A stretch of 42,500 bases of DNA from Chara braunii. Lineage: Eukaryota > Streptophyta > Charophyceae > Charales > Characeae. The notes beneath the pieces were generated by a model, which did no database searches, was not told the DNA's origin, and saw only the letters and a list, made by a program, of their open reading frames with translations. Where the stretch lies: assembly GCA_003427395.1 (NCBI GenBank), contig BFEA01000366.1, positions 712,277 to 754,776 of the forward strand, in the 5' to 3' direction. The first letter of the stretch is position 1; every line of letters begins with the position of its first letter. Of this stretch, positions 20,270 to 32,439 are shown in pieces. The position numbers and the translations under genes are program-made.

Positions 20270-20402
20270 TCTTTACCCTCTGAAGTTCATCTTTCTCTTT
20301 TTTCTCCTTTTGCTTTTCCCTCTTCTTCCCTTCTTCTTCTTTCTCTTTTTTCTCCTTTTTCTTTTCCCTCTCCTTCTTCTTCTTATTCCTCTTATATTGC
20401 AC
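20270..20402. repeat. Pyrimidine-rich low-complexity tract
   Basis: CTTTTTCTCC-type repeats over about 130 bp; the Lys/Glu-rich ORF on the minus strand is a by-product. Confidence 0.85.
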
Positions 20403-20506
20403 TCATTCACGTTCAAAGTTGGTGACCACCTTTAGATAACTTTCTGCTCTAAGCCAACCAATTCGTTCTCTTCTACCAGCGCAATCAGGAAGGCTATGTA
20501 CGTTTC

Positions 20507-20719
20507 TCATTCCCGCTTCCTTAGCCAAGCATACGACCTATACTTTCTCACATCATTCCTAACAACAGTTCTCCCTACTTGTTCAGACCATCTCTCAAAC
20601 AAAATCCTCTCAATTTTTTCTATGTAAGTCAATCGACAACGGTGTCGAGCGCATCGGTCCAGAAGGGGGACCCTCCCGACGGCATCACGTAGAATTTTGC
20701 AGGACTTTACTTCGTACAA
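20507..20719 (-). pseudogene. Unrecognised short ORF, possible coding remnant
   Basis: 70 codons with protein-like texture (LLDRCARHRCRLTYIEKIER, then ILFERWSEQVGRTVVRNDVR). No family recognised and no neighbouring exons identified. Confidence 0.22.
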
Positions 20720-21564
20720 CGTTTGCCACTCCGGCCGAATGCGTCAATCGTACCTCTCCCGAACCCCCAAGACATCATGATAGACGCCGCCCGAGGAATA
20801 ACTCACCTTTGCCCAAGGGGTTGTCAGCACCATTGGGTGGACGTATCCCCGATGAGCTACCGAACCACGTGTGAAAGCTGCTCGAGTGCAATCGTAGAGG
20901 TGGCCCAGCCGATGACGTTTCTCGTTCATTGTAGCATAAGGGTTACGTGTGGTCGAACGCCTTAATCAAACCCGAACGCAAACTGATGCTTTGAGGGGAT
21001 GATCTCTTAAGCGTGACTTTGTGCACGTTGACTAAAACGACGAATCTCACCACGCGATACTCTTTGCAATATAAACTTAAGCTTCACTTGTAAAGTGCAC
21101 CTAGTTCCTTTTTCATATTCGACCCATTACCTTTTCATAAGAGACATAGACGGGTGTCGAGCACGAGACTTCGAATAAATATCGCATCGACGTAGGCTTT
21201 GTCATATCGACTTGCCATAGTACATCAATACGCAAGCAGGCACGATGATGGAATACTATGTGGTACCCATAACTATATGGTCCTTAAAGATTTTGAGCAT
21301 CGCGTTCGACACTCGAATGTCGGCTGACACACGTCTTGAGGGGTTACTCTCATGACGCTAGACAATTGTGAAGGTGGTTGTGATTCTTAAGCTTCAGTAG
21401 TCAGACCTTGAATTAAAATGAACGAAGAGGACATGTTACACATTACAGACCAGTTCCCAAAGTTATACCTAAGTGAATGAAGGATAAGACCTCATCCTAC
21501 ATCTCACCTAACTTCTCCCAAGACCAAGTCATAACTTATCTCTAAATGGTATCAGAAATCAAGC
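20720..21564. other. No gene recognised
   Basis: No motif or repeat seen; open frames are short on both strands. Confidence 0.45.
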
Positions 21565-22249
21565 AAATTTTTGGTAGCATCTCCCCTATACAGGATGGAT
21601 TCTTAAAGTTTCTCTTACCAAATATGATATAACTTATTGAAATTATAAAATGTTTTAGCAATACTCCTTCTAAAGAAAGTTTTTTTTTTTTAATTTCTAT
21701 TAAGTCGAATATAAATATAAAATCCAACCTTAACTTTATAACGTCAAAATATTGTTTAACTCCCTGAATTAGTAAACATTAGGGTAACACTTCCCCTAGA
21801 GAAGTAGGCTTCTCAAATTTGTACTAAGTCATATATGATTTTAAAACAAAAGTTTTAAGTTCCACAAAAGCTAAATTTAACCAACTTTTTAGATTCGTAG
21901 AAATTTATGCACCTCTTGCCCTAACAAAAATGCATTTTCATACAAAGCTAAATATAAATTCTAAAAATAATTTTGACTTCACAAGTCAAATTTTGTCGTA
22001 CTCCCTTAATAAATAAAAATTTGACCAGCACTTCCTCTAGTGAAGTATGCTTCCAGAATATTTACCAAGTCAGATATGTAGTTAGAATAAAAGTTGATTT
22101 TTTCAAAGACTAAATTTGGCTAACTCCCTTGATTTGTAAAAATTTCAGCAGCACTTCCCTATAGCGAAGATGCCTTTGCAAGATTTATGCAAAGTCAGGT
22201 ATGAAGTTAGAACAACTAGAGTTTGAAATGATAAAAATTGAACTAACTC
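21565..22249. repeat. AT-rich tandem array, about 121-bp unit, 5-6 diverged copies
   Basis: Variants of AGCACTTCCCCTAGAGAAGT followed by an AAGTCAGATATGA-like word recur near 21570, 21655, 21785, 21906, 22027 and 22148. Spacing is about 121-127 bp except for a shorter first unit. Confidence 0.75.
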
Positions 22250-22335
22250 CAACATAAAAAAAAATCATAATTAAATAATCATTCAATAGTAAAATTACAT
22301 TCTAAATTTTAAATTTTTATTCCATTTTGACCTTA
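22250..22335 (-). mobile_element. Inverted partial copy of the dispersed AT-rich repeat
   Basis: Read on the minus strand, this segment matches the 3' ends of the copies at 14.5 and 24.7 kb (TTTAGAATGTAATTTTACTA then GAATGATTATTTAATT). Only about 85 bp are recognisable. Confidence 0.6.
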
Positions 22336-23789
22336 AGATTTCAAGCAGTCGAAACCTCAAAGAAACAACAACCATACCTGTCATCTTATAAAAAATGTTT
22401 GGTTGTGGAAAAAATAAGTGAAAGAAATATAGCAATCAAGTAATTCATCTTAGAAACAATGTTTGACCCTTCAGAAAACAAAACAAAACAAAGCGATCAG
22501 ATCATTCATCTCAGCAACAATATCTAACCCCTTTTAAAACTTAGTCAATCGTATGCAAAACCATATTTTTCCAACCTTTCCCCAATTCATTCTTCCTTGC
22601 TTGAATTCAAACAATAGAATAATAAGTAAGTTTTACTCATATGTCTTTTTTTTCTAATCTGGATTAAGTCTTGCACAAAAGGATAAGTCTATAGGGTTGC
22701 ATGCATACATAGCAGACAAAGTAAAGGGATGTACTAATAAGGGTACAGTGACATACACACAGAACATAGTTTGCCTGAAAGTTTTCTGTCTTCAAAACCT
22801 CGCTTAGGTTTCGGCAGAGCTCCTGCAATCGATAGATGAACCTCCCACAAGGTCTTGTTGCGGTCCTACGGGTTTCCAATCCCGCATGCTGCCTCCTCGT
22901 CGTTACCAAAGAAACTAGATTGAGAGTCAAAAAAGCAAAAAAAAAAACGTTAAGTCGCTCGGATACAAGGGAGATGCACTCTGACTTGCGTGAAAGGACC
23001 TTGATTCCTTAGATCGCCCGAGGGTCTCACAATGGTGGCCAGTCGTGCAATGACCTTGTTAAAGTTGTGGTTCAAAAGATGTAATCACCCTTCATAAGGC
23101 TTAGGAGACCGCAGTAAATCGGCCAAACCGCTGCCCAAACTGCAGTACGTAGATCACACTGACGAATTTGCAGTTCTGCAACTTTTAAGAGTTGTGTTGG
23201 AATAGGGCACACCCTCTATGCTCCATTCAAATGTGAGTTATAATACTCTGTCGTAGACCAGTGGTCGCAACAGTCCAAGTTAGCGTCAAATTACCGGGTT
23301 GTAGGAAACTAGAACACCCACCAACAACTTTTTCACAATAGTTGATTTGAAACATCATTTCAAATCCTCGCAATGACGCCCAACCTTTGCATGTTGATGT
23401 GGTGACTACCCAGCAGCAACGTTTAAACTTCTCATTAACAATGACGGCTCGAACTCGGACCGCAATGCGTCAAAATGGGAATTAAAGAAGAATCCGACAA
23501 CAATAGCATCTCAGCAGAAGTATAGAAAAACGACAACAATAGTCATCCTCATACCATTTCATCAACAGCCCGGGACGGTAGCCCGAAACAACAACAACCT
23601 TGCTAAGTCCAATTTACCAACAACAATCTTGAACAATGTAGTAGTGACCTAAGCTGCGACAACTCTCAAAGGAGCAACAACATCTGTTCACTCCATGTCT
23701 TAAGTTTACAAGATCATCATGCTCCCTGAACAACGACGCGCACGGAAGAGCTACCGACCTTTTGGCCTACATTCGGATACAATCGTTTG
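22336..23789. other. No gene recognised
   Basis: AT-rich on the left; AACAAC-type trinucleotide enrichment at 23400-23680. No credible ORF. Confidence 0.45.
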
Positions 23790-24160
23790 CCCAAGCTATC
23801 ATAACGACCATTTCGTTAAAATTAACATCTTTCATTTTCTGAACGGAATTGAAACCAATTTTTTTGGCAAAAAACTCGTCAAAATTTGTTGTCTTGAGGA
23901 TCTGACGTTTGTAAAACTTTGGACCCCCTTGGTTGTATATGGACCTAGCTTGAGACCTTTAACATCCAGGCAGGACTGCCTGGATATCCCCTGTCTCAAG
24001 CTAGGTCCATGTACAACCAGGGGGTCCCGCATTTTACAAACGCCGGGCCCTTAGGAACAACAAATTTTGACAAGTTTTCGGCCAAAAAACTCGGTTTCAA
24101 TTTCGTTCAAAAAATAAAATATGTCCATTTTGCCGAAATGGCAGTTTCATGGTTGAAGTG
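23790..24160. repeat. Foldback element: ~180-bp inverted arms around a perfect hairpin tip
   Basis: Left arm about 23790-23973 and right arm about 23976-24160 are imperfect reverse complements, roughly 80% by eye. The tip ATCCAGGCAG / CTGCCTGGAT (23964-23973 and 23976-23985) is perfect with 2 nt between. GGACCTAGCTTGAGAC (23941-23956) pairs perfectly with 23993-24008. Because of the symmetry both strands encode similar peptides (PLVVYGPSLR, LKLGPCTT), which is not evidence of a gene. Confidence 0.85.
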
Positions 24161-24299
24161 GACTGCCTTAGCTTTGCTACAAGAAACACAAGGCACGAGT
24201 TACCATACGATGGAGAATGAGTAAGTCGTACCTTGGACCAACAAGTGTGGTTAGGATGAACACTTCATGTGCTGGTGGTCACCAACATAAAAGTTCCCG

Positions 24300-24793
24300 C
24301 AATAAATAAAAGTTGAAAAAAACATTCCATTAAAAAAAATTCTTCATATTTAAAAATTATAATTCCAATGTTTATCCAGTTCTAACTTTTTTTATTTTAT
24401 TTTATAAATTCACGTTTAAAAATTAGTTCTCTTTTCCAACTACATATATTTGTTGAAGATGAAATTATGAAAGTTTGGACGAGTTTATGAAATGTCTTAA
24501 TTAAACTTTCGTTCTACTATAACAAATATCTTTTAATTTGGATTGGATTAACTTGTTTATGACATAAAATTTGTACATAAAATGACAGTCCAATTAAAAT
24601 ATTCCATGAACTCATCCAGACTTTCATTCCATCTCTAGCATGCAATTCAAATAAGAAGGAATACCCCATTATTGGAATGAAAGTTTTCAAGTAAGACATG
24701 ACAATTTAAAAGTGGAATGACATTTTTTAAGATAGAATAAAAATTTAAAATTCAGAATACAATTTTACTATAGAATGATTATTTAATTCTGTA
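24300..24793 (+). mobile_element. Dispersed AT-rich repeat, copy 2 (MITE-like)
   Basis: Same-orientation copy of the repeat at 14095-14592, with the same internal inverted arms (GAAAGTTTGGACGAGTTTAT and its near complement ATGAACTCATCCAGACTTTC). Confidence 0.65.
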
Positions 24794-27128
24794 TTTTTTT
24801 TATGTTGATGATTGTTTGAAGGATGACCACGATCAATTGCAGTATAGAGTTGTACCCGGATAAAAATGACCACGACAACGTTGGCAAAAACGAGCAAGGT
24901 GATGATCTTCCCAGCAAGCACGAGCACTCCAGCACATGGAACCCGATTACCGTCGAGGAGGAAGGCAACAACAAGGGAGGTCACGAGCTTGTTGAAGATC
25001 ATGACGACCAACAGTTTTACAAACAACGACAATTATGTTGATCACGATGATGATGGCGAGAAGACGACTCGATCCATATGAGGACGATCATGATGATGAG
25101 TAGGATGGTGATCAAAGCGCTGCCCCCCTCCACGGATGTACAAAACGAGAGTGAATCATCCACTAAAGCATAAGAAGTTCAAGTTACACTACTGCCTTAT
25201 GCAGAACGTTGTGCGACACCAACAGGGTGGCCAATGGGTCTCTCTCTCTCTGGTGCAGGTTCGCCACTCTTGTCCTCGCTCATTTGTATGTCGCCCACGT
25301 GTTCACGCTCTCTCTTTTGCTTCCCCGATTCCCTGATCACGTGCTCACACATATGTGTCACCCCGCCCGCTCCACGTTTGTCTCCTCTCCCTCTTCTTGG
25401 CAACGGCCCCAATCGCATGGATGTACCTGGCCCTTTGAACGACTAGGATCATGCGAAAGGTGAAGATCTAAGTTGCGGGAGGAACCTGCGAACTTGATGG
25501 AGGGTAGCAAACCTATGGAGACCGGTGTTGCGTTCAAGAAAGACCATCGCTAGCGCCACGAGCAGCACCCCGTTAACAACGAGTTGGGGTTTGTAGAAGA
25601 TAGTCGGGATAAGATACACCTCCACAAATTTGAAAAAGACCACCGGGTGCAAATGAAGTACATGAGGAGTGCCTTGATCTTGATCACAACAGACTCGTCG
25701 AGAAGCAGCGACCTTGTTACACTTCCACCAAAATTTCAAGCAAGAATGAGTCTTCCGCCAGTACTTGGAAAAATGCATCGTCGGGATTGAAGCAAGGACC
25801 GTGCACATAAGCTTCCTCCTTCATTTTTCTCACCGCCGTTTTCCCACTATTCCGCCATCTTCGACTCAGATTGTGCAGCCTCTAACCCCACTGCTCCAAA
25901 GGTACTTCCTAAATCAGGAATTCAACTCCACCATCGTATTTCAACACTGACGTTACACCATAACCAATATTGTTAGGTCCAAGGTTGGGATTAACAATTG
26001 CAAAAATCTATATGATGGGTACCATGTCGGTCGTGGACCTGCCGAAATGCCCCAAGGTCACAAGTTGGCCTTCCGACCAAAATCCACGGTCGTCGCATCC
26101 CGTCATTCGCGCACGGGGGGCTTGGTTCAGCTCATCGTTGCTGCATACACCGCTTATCGCACCAAGGTCTCACCACTAATTTTTGAAGTACGGTACTTTA
26201 CATGCGTAACATACCCAACATGACACCAATTTAAACCAAATGATAAACCTCCTCGAAGCAGCGCCAGTAGTCAAACCTTCAACGTCGTATTTACCGAATG
26301 TCCATTCTGCCCGTGCATGCCACAACCAACAAACCAATCACAGGAAGAATCATATAATCCTGGTTTAATTAAAAAAAACTCGAAAGTTGCCACAAAGTCT
26401 GGGTGTCGACCACTCTCTGCATCAACATCCTTTGCCCGCAACTCGATAGTTTCGCCTTCATGCAGAGACTCTATCTGCCTGACAACAGCCAACGACGGGC
26501 AGCGCCGCCGCCACCACCCCCGTCTTGTCAATGGATCTCAACACCGCGCGCCCTTCTCCCCCCCCACCCTCCATTGCCCACGGACTTCGTAAAGATGTGG
26601 TCACCTGCAAGCCTGCCTCCTTCCCTATGTACACGTGTCCTCAACGTCTATATCCACGTGCTACACGGCTGCACTTTATGCGTCCTTAGGGCAACCGGAA
26701 CGGATGATTGCACAATGGAGGTCTTTGCCCACCGAAGCTCGCACTCCAAGCTGCCACATGCTGTCACTCAAGGAGCCGACCTGACGACGGACCTCTTCGC
26801 CGGACACACCTTGCACCATACACTGCTCGTCGTCGTTGTCATCCAACGGGGCGAGAAGGAGACGACATGAAAGGGGTGGTTAGGAAAACAACATATCCAC
26901 TGCCTAGCCGCCTCTTTGGGAATGCCTGTGTGCCGCCTAGCTGTTGCCCCTCGCCGAAACTCAAATTTCAAATTTTGGACAGGGACATTCCCACCTTTTT
27001 TTTTTTTTTTTTTGCGGCCCTCCACGTATTCAGGCCTGCCACCTGTGGACCAACATGGCTCTTGAGCGGACATCCCAAAAAACGCACCACGGACGCCTCC
27101 TGCGGCCACACATGTATAAAATTGGCCC
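24794..27128. other. No gene recognised; poly(T) at 26997-27013
   Basis: Contains GAC/GAT-rich sequence at 24820-25120 and several open frames without recognisable motifs. The minus-strand frame 26271-26531 has a protein-like piece (EGETIELRAKDVDAESGRHP) but no family match. Confidence 0.4.
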
Positions 27129-27268
27129 CCGAGGATTCCTCCTGGGAGCCATTCCCCACGGATAGGTGGAACGCCACCAAAATTCCAAAAATTCCCCGAG
27201 GATTCCTCCTCCCATTCCCCAAGGATCGGTGGAACGACGCCACCAAAATTCCAAAAATTCCCCGAGGA
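27129..27268. repeat. 65-bp tandem duplication
   Basis: CGAGGATTCCTCCT and the following GGTGGAACG.CCACCAAAATTCCAAAAATTCC occur twice (27129 and about 27195), with a third start CGAGGATGC at about 27260. Confidence 0.85.
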
Positions 27269-27512
27269 TGCATGCTCGGAGCCCGAGGTCGCCCTGAGGA
27301 GTGTCTAACGATGCCCTAAGGGGCTGATCCCACGTGGAGCTTATGGTCCGTACAAACTTTTTTGGATCCCATTGGGGCTATTCCATGGCCAACGAGCCCT
27401 TTTTTTTGTTTTTTTTTTGTCCTGTGGAGCTTTGAACCGGACAACTAAAGCCAAAAAGAAAATAGAAAAAAATGGACGGACTTTTAGGGGGGGAGGGTAG
27501 GAGGTCACGGGC

Positions 27513-27525
27513 TTCTGGAAACTCC
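27513..27525 (+). promoter_or_regulatory. Heat-shock-element-like motif upstream of HSP70
   Basis: TTCTGGAAACTCC gives three alternating units (TTC, GAA, TCC) at 5-bp steps, one base off the heat shock element. A weaker four-unit version is at 27929-27946 (GAA, CTC, AAA, TCC). They lie about 860 and 440 bp before the HSP70 ATG; such near-matches also occur by chance. Confidence 0.22.
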
Positions 27526-27797
27526 GAACGAGCACGCGCCGTCGGTAACGGCCGTGGCGACACGCGCACAAGAAAAAGAAACAGGCGATTTGTTTCCCAG
27601 TGCATTCGGACCCGGAACCATGTGGGATCCCCGTTTTTGGCAAAAAGTTCCTCTACTCTACTACGCCATGTGGGATCAGTACCTAAAAGTCGGCTGTCCG
27701 AGGGGTGCGCCGCGAATAAATTAAAACTTTCAGGGGCATATAGGCCAGCGCCTCACTCTACCGGTAGCTATGACCTTTTCGACTGGTCCCCGTGGGC

Positions 27798-28068
27798 TCG
27801 ATTGCCGTCAGATACGTCCCCGTTTTTTGGCTGTATTTGCGTTCAGATGCACTTTGAAAATTAAAAAATTCCAGTCCGCGTATAGCCTGCCTCAAGAGTC
27901 CACCGTCCACAGCCTCAGGCGGGAAGCCGAAGGCTCGGAAAACTCCGAGGAGGTGAATTTTGCAACAACTGAGCTCTCGGGACGCGATTGCAGTCAGATG
28001 CATCCACGTTGGGCGTAATTGGAGTCAGATACGTTCAGGGTGCCTGTAATTGCAGTTGCATGCAATGG
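27798..28068 (+). repeat. Recurring ATTGCAGTCAGATACGT-like motif upstream of HSP70
   Basis: Variants at about 27799 (ATTGCCGTCAGATACGTCC), 27834 (ATTTGCGTTCAGATGCA), 27986 (ATTGCAGTCAGATGCATCC), 28017 (AATTGGAGTCAGATACGTTC) and 28047 (AATTGCAGTTGCATGCA), all on the same strand and 310-580 bp before the HSP70 ATG. Confidence 0.5.
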
Positions 28069-28378
28069 AGAGTTGATCGCCCACAGCGGCGAAAGGGAAA
28101 TGCCGGGGCGCCAAAGCCGAAATCGGCAACTCTGGGGAAGGCAAAAAGTTGCCCAGCGCGTCTCTATTACATCTTCAGAATCCTCCTATTGCACCTCAGC
28201 GCCTCACTTCTGCTCGTTGCACCTCTCAGGGGCGCACTTGCAACGGGCGAGCGCGGTGCCCTTTCTCGCGCCAAGCAGTCGTGGATTTCGTGGGAACGAA
28301 GAGGAGGAAAAGGTCTCCAGAGATAGGAAGGAAGGGGGTACGTGAAGGACTTCCGTTGCTTGGTGGGCTGTCGTAGCC

Positions 28379-30340
28379 ATGGCGGCCAAAGGTGAAGGAC
28401 CAGCAATTGGAATCGACTTGGGGACGACGTACAGCTGTGTCGGCGTCTGGCAGCATGACCGTGTGGAGATCATTGCCAATGATCAGGGTAACAGGACCAC
28501 GCCGTCCTACGTGGCGTTCACGGATACGGAGCGGCTGATCGGTGATGCGGCTAAGAATCAAGTGGCAATGAACCCGACGAATACTATCTTCGACGCAAAG
28601 CGACTGATTGGGAGAAAGTTCAACGACAACTCCGTGCAGAGTGACATTAAGCTCTGGCCTTTCGAGGTCATCGATGGTCCGGGCGGGAAGCCTCTCATTG
28701 GTGTATCGTACATGGGGGAGAAGAAGCAGTTCGCCGCAGAGGAGGTGTCCTCTATGGTGCTGACGAAGATGAAGGAGATTGCGGAGGCGTTTCTCGGTGT
28801 GACACTGAAGAACGCCGTTATCACGGTTCCGGCATACTTCAACGACTCGCAGAGGCAGGCGACGAAGGACGCCGGTGTTATCTCCGGTCTGAACGTGATG
28901 AGAATCATCAATGAGCCGACGGCGGCTGCCATCGCCTACGGTCTTGACAAGAAGGCGAGCAGCGTCGGCGAGAAGAACGTCATGATCTTCGACCTCGGAG
29001 GCGGCACTTTCGATGTCTCGCTGCTGACCATTGAGGAAGGCATCTTCGAGGTGAAGGCGACGGCCGGAGATACGCATCTTGGCGGTGAAGACTTCGACAG
29101 CCGGATGGTGCACCACTTCGTTCAGGAGTTCAAGAGGAAGCACAAGAAGGATATTAGTGGGAGCGCTAGGGCGTTGAGGAGACTGAGGACCGCCTGCGAG
29201 CGTGCCAAGAGAACTCTCTCTTCCACCGCGCAAACGACTATTGAAATCGACTCTCTCTTCGAGGGTATCGATTTCTACTCCACCATCACAAGAGCGCGTT
29301 TCGAAGAGCTGAACATGGACTTGTTCCGGAAGTGCATGGAACCCGTGGAGAAGTGCCTGCGGGACGCGAAGATGGACAAGCAGTCAGTGCATGAGGTGGT
29401 GTTGGTCGGCGGCTCCACTCGTATTCCCAAGGTCCAGCAGCTTCTCCAGGACTTCTTCAACGGTAAGGAGCTGTGCAAGAGCATCAACCCTGACGAGGCC
29501 ATTGCCTATGGCGCTGCTGTGCAGGCTGCCATTTTGAGCGGTGAAGGTAACGAGAAGGTACAGGACTTGCTTCTGCTCGATGTCACGCCTCTCAGTCTCG
29601 GTCTGGAGACGGCAGGCGGTGTCATGACTGTTCTGATTCCGAGGAACACGACAATCCCCACGAAGAAGGAGCAGGTGTTCTCCACTTACTCCGACAACCA
29701 GCCAGGCGTGCTCATTCAAGTGTACGAGGGTGAGCGATCCCGTACCCGGGACAACAACCTGCTTGGCAAATTTGAGTTGTCGGGTATTCCGCCGGCGCCG
29801 AGAGGCGTTCCTCAGATCACCGTGTGCTTTGATATCGACGCGAACGGAATCTTGAACGTTTCTGCGGAAGACAAGACGACTGGCAGCAAGAACAAGATCA
29901 CGATTACCAATGACAAAGGTCGTCTGTCGAAGGAGGAGATCGAGAAGATGGTTCAAGATGCGGAGAAGTACAAGGCGGCGGACGAGGAGCACAAGAAAAA
30001 GGTGGAGTCGAAGAACAGCTTGGAAAACTACGCGTACAACATGCGGAACACCATTAGGGACGAGAAGATTGCGTCCAAGTTGGATGCTGCCGATAAGGAG
30101 ACGATCGAGAAGGCGGTGGAGTCGGCTGTGGAGTGGCTGGACCACAACCAGCTGGCAGAGGCAGATGAGTTCGAAGACAAGATGAAGGAGCTGGAGAGTG
30201 TCTGCAACCCAATCATTGCGAGGATGTACGGAGCCGGAGGTGGAGCGGGGGGCCCTGACATGCCAGGAGGTTTCGGCGGCAGGGATGAGCCGCCGAGCTC
30301 TGCCGGTGGCCCCGGGCCCAAAATTGAGGAGGTCGATTAA
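28379..30340 (+). CDS. HSP70: Cytosolic HSP70 chaperone (HSC70/HSP70 type)
   Basis: ATP-driven chaperone that binds exposed hydrophobic peptides, working with J-domain proteins and nucleotide exchange factors in cytosol and nucleus. The 653-aa frame is uninterrupted, and its start GCCATGGCG is an excellent context. ATPase domain about 1-390: IDLGTTYS at 12-19, Lys74 in [10 protein letters not shown] (equivalent of the catalytic Lys71), [14 protein letters not shown] at 203-216, [13 protein letters not shown] from 341. The linker DLLLLDVTP is at 396-404, followed by the substrate-binding beta domain to about 515 and a helical lid to about 615. A Gly/Pro-rich tail ends in EEVD (650-653), the docking signal for TPR co-chaperones. 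No signal peptide, transit peptide or KDEL-type ending, so not the ER or organelle form. Many plant HSC70 genes have an intron near codon 72; here the reading continues through it. Intronless HSP70s are often heat-inducible, but a processed copy is also possible. Confidence 0.98.
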   Translation: MAAKGEGPAIGIDLGTTYSCVGVWQHDRVEIIANDQGNRTTPSYVAFTDTERLIGDAAKNQVAMNPTNTIFDAKRLIGRKFNDNSVQSDIKLWPFEVIDGPGGKPLIGVSYMGEKKQFAAEEVSSMVLTKMKEIAEAFLGVTLKNAVITVPAYFNDSQRQATKDAGVISGLNVMRIINEPTAAAIAYGLDKKASSVGEKNVMIFDLGGGTFDVSLLTIEEGIFEVKATAGDTHLGGEDFDSRMVHHFVQEFKRKHKKDISGSARALRRLRTACERAKRTLSSTAQTTIEIDSLFEGIDFYSTITRARFEELNMDLFRKCMEPVEKCLRDAKMDKQSVHEVVLVGGSTRIPKVQQLLQDFFNGKELCKSINPDEAIAYGAAVQAAILSGEGNEKVQDLLLLDVTPLSLGLETAGGVMTVLIPRNTTIPTKKEQVFSTYSDNQPGVLIQVYEGERSRTRDNNLLGKFELSGIPPAPRGVPQITVCFDIDANGILNVSAEDKTTGSKNKITITNDKGRLSKEEIEKMVQDAEKYKAADEEHKKKVESKNSLENYAYNMRNTIRDEKIASKLDAADKETIEKAVESAVEWLDHNQLAEADEFEDKMKELESVCNPIIARMYGAGGGAGGPDMPGGFGGRDEPPSSAGGPGPKIEEVD

Positions 30341-32439
30341 GCTTGTTGGGAAAGGGTAGTGATAGTAGTAATAGCTGATTCGGTGGCGTTTTTTGTGCTC
30401 TGGAGATTGGCTTTAGGGCGCGCGTCTTTTCGCCACCATAGAATTAAGTGTTCTATGCGAATTGCTTGTCTCCTCTCCTTGAGCGGTTTGTGTGGTTCTT
30501 GTGGTTGTTGAGACGGTTAGCAATAGTTCCGGCGTTAGTGGGTGGATTGAGATTTTTTGTTTCGAGGCACTGCGCGTAGGTTTCCTACTTCCCTTCTGAT
30601 GGCGGTGATGGATTTGATTGATATGACATTATGATGATGACATCGTCTGTGGTTGTTTAGTTTTAGTAATTTGGGCGCTCTATTTTGCCTTTCGCTTATC
30701 CTGCGTTGTTGTGAATTGCTATCTTCCGTCCGTAGTTGAGTGCTGTTCAAGGCATTCTACCGGCGGTTGTATGATCTTAATGATGACAAGGTTAGGCTTG
30801 TGGGCTTTTGGTGCGCATTCTTTTGCGCGTTTCTTTTCCGTTCTGTTTAGCATTGCGTTCCTGGCTGATGGTGTAGTTCAAAGGCTTTTGTCCGTTGGTT
30901 TAAGTTCTTATGAATGATTGAGATCTGTTGGAATCATCTGCACGACACATTTCCCTCGCGTGATTGATGGTGTTGGTCTGTCTGTTTTTTCGAGGCGTGA
31001 ACTTGGGATTTGTTCATGATGTTGCAATTTTTCAGAATCATATTTTCGTTTACAGATTCTCCATGTTGTAAGTGCTGGTTAGGTCTGTGGTTCTTGGTAC
31101 TTGGTTCTCGTCTCTGCTAGGAGAGTAGGTTAGGTCTCTGTTTCTCTGTACTTGCTAGTTGCTCTGCTATTTCGATTCGTCGGGACCCTGTTTGTAGGTT
31201 TCTTATGGCACTGTGGTGGGAGGAATTGAGGCGGTTCTGTCGACGTGATAGATGCTATTGACTCGGGGCTTGTGCCTTCTGTGTGCTGTATCGAACGCAG
31301 TGGCAATTTAAGAGTTTCTCGTAGTCTTGTCGAGTGCTGTTTTAGGTTATGGATCCACTGGACTGGGTACTTGTGCTGTTGTCGAGATGGATGTGTCGGC
31401 CCACAGTTTGTGCGTCTATTCTCGCACTGTGCGGAGTAACTGTTCCCGTAGTTTGATATCTTGTAGGGTTCGGGAGTTCTGATTGGGTACTTCACTTCTG
31501 CTTTCGAGTGCTCTTTACGTATGAGATTCTCGGGGCCGCTTCTGATATTGCGATGTTTCGGCTCCAGGTTCGTTCGTTTCTACTGGTACTTGGGGGAGGA
31601 AATATCTCTCGGTGTTAGTTGAGTTCTTCGCGGCCAGTCGCATCGATGTTTGGCTCTCAGGTTTTTTCTTGCAGGCATCCGGAGTGCTGATGTGGGATCG
31701 GTTTCTTTCAGTGATCTCGTTGAATTTGAATATGCGAGGACGAGGTTAATACTTCGTGAGAGTATGCCTGCAAGTTTGCGACTTCAATGGCTTGGTCAGG
31801 TTTCTGTTCTGCAGTAGGCTACGGCCAGTGTCATTGTCGATGTGGCTGGCTGTTTCTTGCTGAACTTTTGGCTGAATATGAGGGCGTTGCTCCATTGTGA
31901 AGGCGGTTTATGGTCTCTACTATGAATAAAACATTTGCACTGCCATCGTTAGAGGGGCAATTTGCTGGCCGTCTTTGGCTTGAGTTACGGGATGTATGTT
32001 ACTCGTCTCATTTGTTGAATTGTCAGTAATTTGTCGACGATGTGCGGGTGCCTTTGTTGTTGTTGAATTGTCTGCTATGTGAAAATGCCTTGTCATGGTA
32101 TTCTTGATTTTCGTCCAATTACGTTTCCATTGCTATCCCTAATGGACCCGAAGGTGAGCGACCTGTTTTTTCGTGCCCGAGTTCTCGGACCTGTACGGAA
32201 CAAACGAGTAGGCATTTTGTCAGGTATATATCGGTTGGGTTCGTTGATTTGACGTTATATGTTAGTGCCTCGTCATGGTATTCATGTTGTCTTCGAAATA
32301 CACTTCCATGGTGTTCGGTGCTGGGGTTCATGAAGCGCTATGCACCGTATAGGACTGATTGCTAGGGTGAACGTTGTGTCACAGAAGTACATTCATGTAG
32401 TAGTTCCGCAGTTAATCGAGGTCTCGGTATAGCAAGCCC
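30341..32439. other. Downstream of HSP70: TG-rich, probable 3' UTR followed by intergenic DNA
   Basis: No gene. The strand is T/G-rich for about 2 kb. An AATAAA stands at 31925-31930, rather far (1.6 kb) to be the HSP70 polyadenylation signal; no nearer canonical signal was seen, which is not unusual in plants and algae. Confidence 0.45.

Noticed and set aside
23719-24054. ORFs on both strands of the foldback
   Set aside because: Their similarity to each other follows from the inverted repeat, not from coding.
28300-28378. Heat shock element directly before HSP70 (TTCGTGGGAA, GAAGGACTTC)
   Set aside because: The TTC and GAA units are separated by four bases, not the required two.
28226-30145. 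Long antisense ORFs over HSP70 (335 and 253 codons)
   Set aside because: Open antisense frames over HSP70 are a known by-product of its codon bias. The peptides show no motif, and the sense gene is complete.
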